Positions 1 to 5,487 of a DNA stretch of 5,717 nt are shown here, piece by piece (positions within the stretch are counted from its first letter, which is position 1; each line of letters opens with the position of its first letter). Origin of the DNA: Bacillota bacterium (GTDB taxonomy: Bacteria > Bacillota > Clostridia > Acetivibrionales > DTU013); the NCBI GenBank assembly GCA_023415815.1, contig JAEZJL010000404.1, forward strand, positions 1-5,717. Reading direction: 5' to 3'. The notes beneath the pieces were generated by a model. The model was not told the DNA's origin, did no database searches, and worked only from the letters and a program-made list of their open reading frames with translations. Both the position numbers and the translations under genes were made by a program.

Positions 1-602
1 GGTATCACCGCATAATCATCGTCCGTCCTTGTCTGGCCCGACGCTATTGTCTCGAGGACGCCTACTACCGTAAAAATATAGCCGTTGATTTTTATCTTCT
101 GCCCCAGGGGGTCCTTCCCCTCAAAGAGCTCATTGACGACGGCGCTGCCGATTACGGCCACCCTCTGCCGCCGGTCGACGTCGGTATTCAAAATATATCT
201 TCCGGAGGTTACTCCCCTGCTGTTTATTGTGGCGTATTCCGGTGTGGTCCCCAGCACGGTCGTGCTGCTCATGCTGTGAGCGCCGTATTTTATGGTCGCG
301 CCCTGGCTGGTTATCGAAGGGGCTACGCCTCCTATAATATCGCTGTTTTTTTCGGCAAACTCCTTGAGCTGGTCATAGGTCACATTTCTATTGCTGCCGC
401 GGCCGGTTATCATTATCTGGACAAGATTGGTGCCCCGGCTGGAGATGGAATCGGTTATGTTCTTTGTGGTGCCCTGGGCATAAGCGACGGCGGCAATTAC
501 GGCCCCGACGCCGATGATGACTCCCAGCATCGTCAATACGGAGCGGCCCTTTTTGCTTATTATGCTCTTTATTGCCATCCTGTAGGCTTCAAAAAAACCC
601 AT
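1..602 (-). CDS. MacB/YknZ-type ABC transporter permease, N-terminal part (3' end beyond window)
   Basis: This is the membrane permease of a tripartite MacB-like (FtsX-superfamily) exporter. Only the first 200 residues are present, and the frame is open to the left edge. The protein starts MGFFEAYRMAIKSI and has a hydrophobic segment at about residues 21-42 (TMLGVIIGVGAVIAAVAYAQG), the usual first transmembrane helix of this family. An extracytoplasmic MacB-type core domain follows, with its typical pattern: VTSGRYI at about 131-137, RVAVIGSAV at 147-155, LF-G-DPLGQ-I-ING at 159-174 and FTVVGVL at 177-183. In MacB relatives the missing part holds the remaining three helices. The ATG immediately follows the ATPase stop (TGA then ATG, no gap), and a near-perfect ribosome binding site lies inside the ATPase gene, so translation is probably coupled. 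The family assignment is firm. The substrate cannot be read from the sequence; MacB and YknZ relatives export peptides, antibiotics or toxins. Confidence 0.93.
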   Translation of the reverse strand, partial: MGFFEAYRMAIKSIISKKGRSVLTMLGVIIGVGAVIAAVAYAQGTTKNITDSISSRGTNLVQIMITGRGSNRNVTYDQLKEFAEKNSDIIGGVAPSITSQGATIKYGAHSMSSTTVLGTTPEYATINSRGVTSGRYILNTDVDRRQRVAVIGSAVVNELFEGKDPLGQKIKINGYIFTVVGVLETIASGQTRTDDDYAVI

Positions 603-1280
603 TCAGCTCACCTCCCTGTCCTCTGCTATCTGTCCGTCGCTGATCCTGATGACCCTTTTCGCCTGCATGGCTATGCTGTTGTCGTGGGTTATGAGTATGA
701 TGGTGTTTCCGTTTCCGTGCAGCTCCTTCATCAGCTTCATTATCTCAGCTCCGGATTTTGAATCCAGGTTTCCGGTGGGCTCATCTGCCAGGATGATGGG
801 AGGATTGCTCACGAGCGCCCTTGCAATCGCAACCCTTTGCTGCTGTCCGCCCGAAAGCTCCGTGGGCTTGTGGTGTACGCGATCGCCGAGCCCCACGGCC
901 TCCAGCGCCTCTTTCGAGCGCCTGTGCCTTTCTCTGGCACCCGCGCCCTGGTACACAAGCGGCAGCTCGACATTCTCAACGGCCGTCAGCTTCTGTAAAA
1001 GGTTGAAGCCCTGGAATATGAAGCCCAGCCGTGTATTCCTTATCTCGGCTAGCTGATTGTCGCTCATGTTGCTGATTTCGTGGCCGTCCAGAATATAGCT
1101 TCCGGACGTGGGGGTGTCAAGGCAGCCTATCATGTTCATGAGCGTCGACTTGCCGGAGCCGGACGGTCCCACGATAGCGGTAAATTCATGCTGCTTGATG
1201 CTGATATTTATATCCATAAGGGCATGAACCAGATTCTTTCCCATTGTATACGTTTTGCATATATTTTTTAACTCAATCAT
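603..1280 (-). CDS. MacB/LolD/YknY-type ABC transporter ATP-binding protein
   Basis: This is the cytoplasmic ATPase that powers the exporter, expected to act as a dimer under the permease. All nucleotide-binding motifs are intact over 225 residues: Walker A GPSGSGKS at 38-45, Q-loop Q90 in FIFQGFNLL, ABC signature LSGGQQQR at 142-149, Walker B IILADEP at 162-168 with catalytic E167, D-loop NLDS at 171-174, and switch H199 in THD. The length and the motifs MNMIGCLDTPTSG and FQGFNLLQKLTAVENVELPL are typical of the LolD/MacB/YknY group, which pairs with FtsX-type permeases. The ATG at 1280 follows a GGAGGT site with a 6-base spacer. The gene sits 31 bp after the adaptor stop and abuts the permease start. 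No anomaly is seen. The neighbouring adaptor favours a MacAB/YknXYZ role over lipoprotein release, which is LolD's job in Gram-negatives. Confidence 0.96.
   Translation of the reverse strand: MIELKNICKTYTMGKNLVHALMDINISIKQHEFTAIVGPSGSGKSTLMNMIGCLDTPTSGSYILDGHEISNMSDNQLAEIRNTRLGFIFQGFNLLQKLTAVENVELPLVYQGAGARERHRRSKEALEAVGLGDRVHHKPTELSGGQQQRVAIARALVSNPPIILADEPTGNLDSKSGAEIMKLMKELHGNGNTIILITHDNSIAMQAKRVIRISDGQIAEDREVS
608..616 (-). promoter_or_regulatory. Ribosome binding site for the permease, inside the end of the ATPase gene
   Basis: The minus strand reads GGGAGGTGA, a near-complete match to the anti-Shine-Dalgarno target. It lies 5 bases before the permease ATG and within the last codons of the ATPase gene. 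It fixes the permease start and implies coupled translation of the two subunits. Confidence 0.8.
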
Positions 1281-1311
1281 CCTATTACCTCCAGGTTGGC
1301 TTATGAGCGCG

Positions 1312-3390
1312 TCAACGTCTTCCGAACCCTCCCGAGCCTCCTGCCGGGCTCACCATCATGCCGCCGCCAAAGCCTCCCTGCCTGCTCTGCTGCGTATTGG
1401 TATTGGTACCGGTGCCTGTGCCGGTGCTCACAGCCGGCAATACGACGATCTGGCCTTCGGTAAGGCCGCTTGTTATCTCGATGTAGGTGTCGTTGCTTAT
1501 GCCTGTCTCAACCCGTACCATTGCCGCATTCGCATAGTATGAGTTGGCGGCTCCTGCTCTTCTTGCAAAGGAAGCGCTGCCGTTTGCAGCTGTTCCGCCC
1601 GCCTGGCCGAGCCTTGCCTGCCCAGCGCCCGATTGGCTGCCGCCCGCCTGTGTGCCGCCTGTCTGGCTGTTACCGGTTTGGCCGTTACCTGCCTGGCTGT
1701 TACCGGTTTGGCCGTTTCCTGCCTGGCTGTTGCCCGGCTGGCCGCCGCCTGCTTGGGTGTTACCAGTTTGACCACTTCCTGCCTGGCTGTTACCCGGCTG
1801 GCCGCCTCCCGTCTGGCCGCTGCCTGCCTGGGTGTTACCCGTTTGGCCGTTTCCTGTCTGGGTGTTACCCGTTTGGCCGCTGCCTGATTGTGTGCCGCCC
1901 GTTTGGCCGGCTCCCCACTGTCTGCCGCCTTGCCGGCCATTGCCCGTACCCGCCGCGTTCCTTCCATTGCCATTCTGCTGTGAGCCTGTGCCGCTCCCGG
2001 CAACATAAACGAAGCTATTGCCGCCTACCTTGGTCACAGCCTCCACAGGTACCATAAGTATGTCCGACTTCGAGCTCGTAATGATCTCGCCGTTGACGTT
2101 CATACCGACCTTAAGCTTTTCATTTTTATCCAGGCTTATTGTTACAGGGTATGTAGTAACTCCGTTGGAGCCCGAGCCTTCCATGGACACCTTGGTAACT
2201 TTTCCGGTGAGGGGGGCGTCTGTCGTCTCCGCCAGCGCATCGGCAGTGATCTTGACATCCTGACCCACCTCTATCTTTGAAATGTCCAGCTCGTCGATGG
2301 ACACCTGGAACTCGAGCGAATCCATATCCGCAACCGCAGCAAGCACCTTGCCCGCGGATACGGTATCCCCGAGCGTGACATTCTGGGTCATGATCGTCCC
2401 GTTGCACGGAGCCGTGAGCTTATAGTTCAGGAGCTGCTCCTGCTGGATTTCCAGCTGCTGCTGAAGATTTTTCAATTTAAGCTGCGTTGAATTGAGGTTG
2501 AGCTGAAGGTTCTCGTTTTCGAGCTCGGCAATAATATCTCCCTCGTTTACGTACTCGTTATTCATGACGTTTACTTTGTTTACTACCGCCCCGGAGCCGC
2601 TTCTGAGAACCTTGCTGTTTATGTATGCCAGCGTACCGCTCTGGACGCTGCTTACCGCCGTGCCGCCGATATCCGCTTCCGCGCCGGCGGTCATGCCCTC
2701 GGTGAGCGAGCCCGGATTGTCAATGGTTATCTCAACATTGTACAGCTGCCCGCCTGCAGCTGAGGTAAAGGGCTTCTTGCTCACATATGTGACAGTGCCT
2801 TCAACGGACTGCATAAGCTCCTGCAGGTTGACGGTGACTGTTTTTCCTAACTGCATTTCCGATATCCCCTGTCCGTTGAAGGGTACCCGCAGCTTAAGCT
2901 TCGACGTGTCGGTTATTTTCAATATGGGGCCGGTGACCGAATCGCCTTCTTTGATATTAAGCTCGGTGACCTGGCCGCTGAAGGGCGCTTTTACCGTAAG
3001 CTCGGCGATGCTCTCCAGATTGTCGTCCTGGGTCAATTGGGTCTGCTCGATATTGTTTTTTGTGTTTTCAATATCCAGAAGGGCGTCGGTATCGTCCAGT
3101 TCAAACATCAGGTCGCCCTTTTTCACCGTGTCCCCCTCCTTGAAATATACCTTTTCAACTGTCGAGGCCATCTTGGGCGATATTTCCTTACGGGTCGAGG
3201 AGGCTATCGGCCCCGACCCTTCGATGGAGTTGGTGAGAGTTCCCTTGATTACTCTCTCCGTCCTTTGCTGCAGGTCGGCCGACGCCGCCCTGCTTTTATT
3301 GAATACCGTAAAATACAATACCGCCGACGCAGCCACTATAACCGCCAGCCCTATGGCTGTAAATTTAAATATCTTTTTACGGGGTTTCAT
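1312..3390 (-). CDS. HlyD/MacA/YknX-type membrane-anchored efflux adaptor with a Gly/Gln repeat insertion
   Basis: This is the adaptor subunit of the exporter, anchored in the cell membrane and facing outward. It has a basic N-terminus and one membrane helix at about 9-30, with no lipobox cysteine. A first lipoyl-type domain follows (about 66-165, with EGD-V-KGD at 85-93 and KAPFSG at 134-139), then a beta-barrel-like part (about 166-245). A second lipoyl-type domain (about 262-358) is split by a Leu/Gln-rich hairpin (288-323) and includes TAPCNGT at 326-332. A second beta-barrel (about 357-440, ending VGMNVNGEI) comes next. The membrane-proximal domain starts at VPVEAVTKVGGNSFVYV (447-463) and resumes at VRVETGISNDTYIEITSGL (625-643). 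Between these lie about 160 low-complexity residues. A Gly-rich tail ends the protein. MacA and YknX are about 370-380 residues, so 692 is long. The ATG at 3390 follows AGGAGGT with a 6-base spacer. It is the first gene of the operon. Confidence 0.93.
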   Translation of the reverse strand: MKPRKKIFKFTAIGLAVIVAASAVLYFTVFNKSRAASADLQQRTERVIKGTLTNSIEGSGPIASSTRKEISPKMASTVEKVYFKEGDTVKKGDLMFELDDTDALLDIENTKNNIEQTQLTQDDNLESIAELTVKAPFSGQVTELNIKEGDSVTGPILKITDTSKLKLRVPFNGQGISEMQLGKTVTVNLQELMQSVEGTVTYVSKKPFTSAAGGQLYNVEITIDNPGSLTEGMTAGAEADIGGTAVSSVQSGTLAYINSKVLRSGSGAVVNKVNVMNNEYVNEGDIIAELENENLQLNLNSTQLKLKNLQQQLEIQQEQLLNYKLTAPCNGTIMTQNVTLGDTVSAGKVLAAVADMDSLEFQVSIDELDISKIEVGQDVKITADALAETTDAPLTGKVTKVSMEGSGSNGVTTYPVTISLDKNEKLKVGMNVNGEIITSSKSDILMVPVEAVTKVGGNSFVYVAGSGTGSQQNGNGRNAAGTGNGRQGGRQWGAGQTGGTQSGSGQTGNTQTGNGQTGNTQAGSGQTGGGQPGNSQAGSGQTGNTQAGGGQPGNSQAGNGQTGNSQAGNGQTGNSQTGGTQAGGSQSGAGQARLGQAGGTAANGSASFARRAGAANSYYANAAMVRVETGISNDTYIEITSGLTEGQIVVLPAVSTGTGTGTNTNTQQSRQGGFGGGMMVSPAGGSGGFGRR
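1615..1914 (-). repeat. In-frame 15-bp tandem array encoding 20 G-x-x-Q-x pentapeptides in the adaptor
   Basis: Adaptor residues 493-592 are 20 uninterrupted pentapeptides of the form G-[AGNS]-[GST]-Q-[TASP], such as GNGQT, GNSQA, GSGQT and GGGQP. A degenerate unit, RLGQA, follows. Through much of the array, units ending GQ-T alternate with units ending in SQ or TQ, giving a 30-bp higher-order period. The copies at 1661-1690 and 1691-1720 match at 28 of 30 bases, and one of the two differences is a synonymous Gly codon change, so some duplications look recent. The array contains no charged residue and no hydrophobic residue larger than Ala or Pro, and should be an unstructured polar linker. 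Because the unit is a multiple of three, copy-number changes by slippage would keep the reading frame. Confidence 0.95.
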
Positions 3391-3420
3391 CTAACTACCT
3401 CCTGTTGCCGCTTTTATTTG

Positions 3421-3449
3421 ATTTTGTCACAGCAACCTTTAATTTGCCT
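3421..3449 (-). promoter_or_regulatory. Candidate activator-dependent promoter for the exporter operon
   Basis: The minus strand has CAAAAT at 3426-3421, a 4/6 match to TATAAT that keeps the key second A and last T. It is preceded by TGA, giving the TGn of an extended -10. The hexamer 17 bases upstream (AGGCAA, 3449-3444) does not resemble TTGACA. That position is covered by the CiaR-like repeat at 3437-3453, as in promoters where a regulator bound at -35 replaces the -35 contact. Transcription would start near 3414, with a leader of about 24 bases. This is a prediction from pattern only. Confidence 0.35.
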
Positions 3450-3453
3450 TAAA
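3437..3453 (-). promoter_or_regulatory. Candidate response-regulator box, CiaR-like TTTAAG-N5-TTAAAG
   Basis: On the minus strand TTTAAG (3453-3448) and TTAAAG (3442-3437) form a direct repeat with an 11-bp period. OmpR-family regulators bind as head-to-tail dimers to such repeats. The known box of streptococcal CiaR is TTTAAG-N5-TTTAAG, from which this differs by one base in the second half-site. The regulator encoded next door resembles CiaR in its receiver and recognition-helix regions. The box lies about 47 bp before the adaptor start and overlaps the -35 position of the candidate exporter promoter. Binding is inferred, not shown. Confidence 0.4.
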
Positions 3454-3460
3454 AAAGCCC

Positions 3461-3488
3461 GTTACCGCTAATTTAACAGTTTGTTCAC
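3461..3488 (+). promoter_or_regulatory. Three phased hexamers, candidate regulator binding sites
   Basis: GTTACC (3461-3466), TTTAAC (3472-3477) and GTTCAC (3483-3488) are spaced exactly 11 bp apart and fit the pattern [GT]TT[AC][AC]C. An 11-bp spacing places the half-sites on one face of the helix, as for OmpR/PhoB-family tandem sites. The third hexamer overlaps the -35 element of the candidate regulator promoter, which suggests autoregulation. The individual hexamers are short and the region is AT-rich, so chance remains possible. Confidence 0.35.
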
Positions 3489-3512
3489 AAATGGTCCCTG
3501 CTATTTTCTAAT
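3484..3512 (+). promoter_or_regulatory. Candidate vegetative promoter for the two-component operon
   Basis: TTCACA (3484-3489, 5/6 match to TTGACA) and TCTAAT (3507-3512, 5/6 match to TATAAT) are separated by the ideal 17 bases. Transcription would start near 3519, leaving a leader of about 39 bases with room for the AGGAG site at 3546-3550. The mismatch in the -10 falls on its most important A, so the promoter may be weak or need activation. Confidence 0.45.
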
Positions 3513-3557
3513 GTACTTTAAAGAAAAATCGGTTAGAATAGACACAGGAGTGATACA

Positions 3558-4241
3558 ATGCGTCTGCTGCTGGTAGAAGATGAGGAAAGGCTTTCCGAAG
3601 CCCTGGCATACATACTTAAAAAAAACAAATACGGGGTCGATACCGCGCTTGACGGTATTTCCGGCATGGAAATGGCTGAATCCGGCATTTATGATATTAT
3701 TATCCTCGACCGGATGCTTCCCGGCAAAGATGGCCTTACAATTCTCAAGGATCTGCGGAAAAAGGGGCTGAAGACGCCAGTCCTGTTCCTTACCGCGAAG
3801 GATACGGTCAGCGACCGGGTCGAAGGCCTGGACGCCGGGGCCGACGACTATCTCGTGAAGCCGTTTTCCACGGAAGAGCTGCTGGCAAGGATACGGGCTC
3901 TGGGAAGACGCCAGTCCGACCTGATTCAGAGCGATAAGCTTGAAATAGGCTCCCTTGTGCTCTACCCGTCGCGCAGCGAAGTTGTTTGCGACAATGAATC
4001 GGTCAGGCTCACCCTGAAGGAGACTCAGCTGCTCGAGCTCTTCATACGGAACAGGGGCCAGGTGATCACCAGGGATCAGATACTCGACAGGGTCTGGGGG
4101 CTTGATTCTGAAGTCGAAATGAACAATGTGGAAATTTACATATACTATCTCCGTAAAAAGCTGGAGCCCGCAAAGAGCTGCGTGAGGATCGAGACGATCA
4201 GAGGCATCGGCTACTGCCTCAGGGAGGTCGGAGATGTTTAG
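3558..4241 (+). CDS. OmpR/PhoB-family response regulator, CiaR-like
   Basis: This is a cytoplasmic transcription factor switched on by phosphorylation, presumably by the kinase encoded next. The receiver domain (1-115) has the acidic pair E7/D8, phospho-acceptor D51 in LDRMLPGKDG, switch T79 in FLTAKD, and K101 in LVKPF. The winged-helix DNA-binding domain (about 127-222) has LKETQLLELFIRN at 153-165, the WGLDSEVE loop at 180-187, the recognition helix NVEIYIYYLRKKL at 190-202, and IRGIGYCL at 214-221. All catalytic positions are present and 227 residues is normal for the family. From memory of the family, ESGIYDIIILDRMLP and WGLDSEVEMNNVE closely resemble CiaR of streptococci, but orthology is not claimed. 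The ATG follows AGGAG with a 7-base spacer. The last 8 bp overlap the kinase start. The divergent layout suggests that it regulates the exporter and its own operon. Confidence 0.96.
   Translation: MRLLLVEDEERLSEALAYILKKNKYGVDTALDGISGMEMAESGIYDIIILDRMLPGKDGLTILKDLRKKGLKTPVLFLTAKDTVSDRVEGLDAGADDYLVKPFSTEELLARIRALGRRQSDLIQSDKLEIGSLVLYPSRSEVVCDNESVRLTLKETQLLELFIRNRGQVITRDQILDRVWGLDSEVEMNNVEIYIYYLRKKLEPAKSCVRIETIRGIGYCLREVGDV
4222..4227 (+). promoter_or_regulatory. Ribosome binding site for the kinase, inside the regulator gene
   Basis: GGGAGG lies 6 bases before the kinase ATG at 4234 and within the last codons of the regulator gene. It supports this start and the 8-bp overlap, which points to translational coupling of the two partners. 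Confidence 0.75.
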
Positions 4242-5478
4242 GAGCGTCAGGCTGAAGCTTACAATTATCAATATCTCCGTGGTCGGCGTCATACTGCTTG
4301 TCTTCCTTTCGGGCATCTATATCCTGATGAAGCAGGACCTCATGCGCCAGTCGGAGCAGGTGATGCATACGGTCGCCGTAGAGAGCCGCTTCCGCCCTCC
4401 CAGGCGCTTCCCAGCGCTTTCCAGGAACTGGGCCAACTGCTTCTATGTCCGCATAGACAAAAACGGCGGGCTGCAGGAGGCTTCGACGAACATTCCGATA
4501 ACCGAAGAAGAGCAGACCATCCTTTTGCAGAGCTTGCTTTCGCAGCCTGGTGAGAACGAGGGCATCGCGAGGTCCGGCGATGAGTCCTTCCGTTTTCTGA
4601 AAACCGCCTCTCCGGGAGACAAGGACGTCATTACGGTTGTTTTTATGAATACGCAGCCGGAGAGGGAAACCCTGGCGCGCCTGAAAACAGTCCTTATAGT
4701 GATAGGCCTGGGCGGGATAATCATAGTTTTTGTCAGCAGCCTTTTCCTGGCAGGCAGGGCGCTGATACCGATAAAAAAGTCGTGGGAAAGGCAGAAGAGC
4801 TTCGTTGCGGACGCCTCCCACGAGTTGAGGTCCCCGCTTGCGGTCATTGAGACAAATCTGGAGCTGGTGCTGGGAAACGGGGAGGAAACCGTCGAAAGCC
4901 AGAAAAAATGGCTCTTTAACATACTGGCCGAAAACCGGCGCATGTCAAAGCTGGTGAGCGACCTGCTGTTTCTTGCGCGTGCGGATTCGAACCAGCAGAT
5001 GTTTGAAAAGAGATTTTTTCCCCTGCGCGACGTTCTGATGGAAGCCGTCATATCGCTGCAGCCGCTGGCCTCCAAAAAAAGCATGGCGCTTAAGGCAGAT
5101 ATCAACCAGTCCCAGGATTTTTTCGGCGACGAAGCACGCATAAAGCAGCTGGCCGTAATCCTTATAGACAACGCAATAAAATACACGCCTCAGGGCGGCT
5201 TTGTACAGGTCGGCCTCGGCATCCATGAGACCAGCGTCGAAATCACCGTGACGGATAACGGGGAAGGCATAGCCAAGGAGCATCTGGATAAAATCTTTGA
5301 AAGATTCTACAGGGTGGACAAGGCAAGGTCGAGGGAAAGCGGCGGCACGGGCCTGGGGTTGTCCATCGCCGACTGGATAGTGAAGGGGCACCGCGGTTCT
5401 ATAACCGTCTCAAGCATGCCCGGAAAGGGCACAACCTTTAAAATCGCCCTCCCAAAGGTGCTGAACCGTGAAAAATAG
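4234..5478 (+). CDS. Membrane sensor histidine kinase with a shortened HAMP region
   Basis: This is the sensor partner of the upstream regulator. It has two membrane helices, at about 9-32 and 150-173, enclosing an extracellular part of roughly 118 residues. That part begins with a basic, Pro-containing stretch (SRFRPPRRFP, 51-60), continues FYVRIDKNG (70-78), and matches no ligand-binding fold that I recognise. After the second helix, GRALIPIKKSWERQKSFVADASHELRSPL (174-202) runs straight from the start of a HAMP-like element into the HisKA domain, with phospho-acceptor H196. The ATPase domain has the N-box ILIDNAIKYT (309-318), G1 DNGEGI (341-346), F-box FERFYRVDKARSR (355-367) and G2 GGTGLGLSI (370-378). 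All catalytic motifs are intact over 414 residues. The extracellular domain is too large for the intramembrane-sensing BceS type. The signal is unknown; it is plausibly a substrate of the exporter or the stress that substrate causes. Confidence 0.95.
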   Translation: MFRSVRLKLTIINISVVGVILLVFLSGIYILMKQDLMRQSEQVMHTVAVESRFRPPRRFPALSRNWANCFYVRIDKNGGLQEASTNIPITEEEQTILLQSLLSQPGENEGIARSGDESFRFLKTASPGDKDVITVVFMNTQPERETLARLKTVLIVIGLGGIIIVFVSSLFLAGRALIPIKKSWERQKSFVADASHELRSPLAVIETNLELVLGNGEETVESQKKWLFNILAENRRMSKLVSDLLFLARADSNQQMFEKRFFPLRDVLMEAVISLQPLASKKSMALKADINQSQDFFGDEARIKQLAVILIDNAIKYTPQGGFVQVGLGIHETSVEITVTDNGEGIAKEHLDKIFERFYRVDKARSRESGGTGLGLSIADWIVKGHRGSITVSSMPGKGTTFKIALPKVLNREK

Positions 5479-5487
5479 GTTTTTTCA
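5469..5487. terminator. Weak AT-rich inverted repeat across the convergent gene ends
   Basis: TGAAAAA (5469-5475) and TTTTTCA (5481-5487) form a perfect 7-bp stem with a 5-base loop. The repeat spans the stop codons of both converging genes. Only two base pairs are not A-T and the T-run is part of the stem, so it is a poor intrinsic terminator. It is listed because it is the only candidate between the two transcripts. Confidence 0.2.

Larger units (their letters stand above)
3391..3557. promoter_or_regulatory. Divergent promoter region between the exporter operon and the two-component genes
   Basis: This 167-bp AT-rich region separates the outward-reading adaptor and regulator genes and has no coding potential of its own. 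It must hold the start signals of both transcripts. It contains two sets of direct repeats with 11-bp spacing and one candidate promoter for each direction, described in separate entries. The two ribosome binding sites are AGGAGGT (minus strand, 3397-3403) for the adaptor and AGGAG (3546-3550) for the regulator. Confidence 0.8.

Noticed and set aside
276..1056. Plus-strand open frames opposite the permease and ATPase
   Set aside because: The minus strand encodes a complete ABC ATPase motif set and the MacB-type permease start. The plus frames have no matching features.
1615..1914. Possible CRISPR or non-coding satellite
   Set aside because: The units are contiguous 15-mers with no unique spacers and they encode a regular pentapeptide inside a real protein frame.
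1470..2057. Long open frames on both strands across the repeat array, with Leu/Pro/Ala/Arg-rich translations
   Set aside because: A 15-bp unit without stop codons in any frame keeps all six frames open. The adaptor frame alone has flanking conserved domains and a proper ribosome binding site.
3301..3390. Lipoprotein signal peptide at the adaptor N-terminus
   Set aside because: The hydrophobic segment has no cysteine. The only cysteine seen is C329 in the second lipoyl domain. A plain membrane anchor is the simpler reading.
2564..3471. Plus-strand open frames opposite the adaptor gene
   Set aside because: The adaptor frame has recognisable lipoyl and barrel motifs. These frames are its complement, with Ser/Leu/Val-rich composition.
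3534..3539. TAGAAT as the -10 of the regulator promoter
   Set aside because: It is a good hexamer match, but transcription would start at about 3546, inside the ribosome binding site, and no -35 lies 16-18 bases upstream. The pair at 3484-3512 fits better.
3501..4316. 271-residue minus-strand open frame opposite the regulator gene
   Set aside because: It is antisense to a clear OmpR-family gene with all catalytic residues, and its translation resembles no protein I know.
4219..5391. Several minus-strand open frames opposite the kinase gene
   Set aside because: They lie wholly antisense to an intact histidine kinase and show composition typical of antisense translation.
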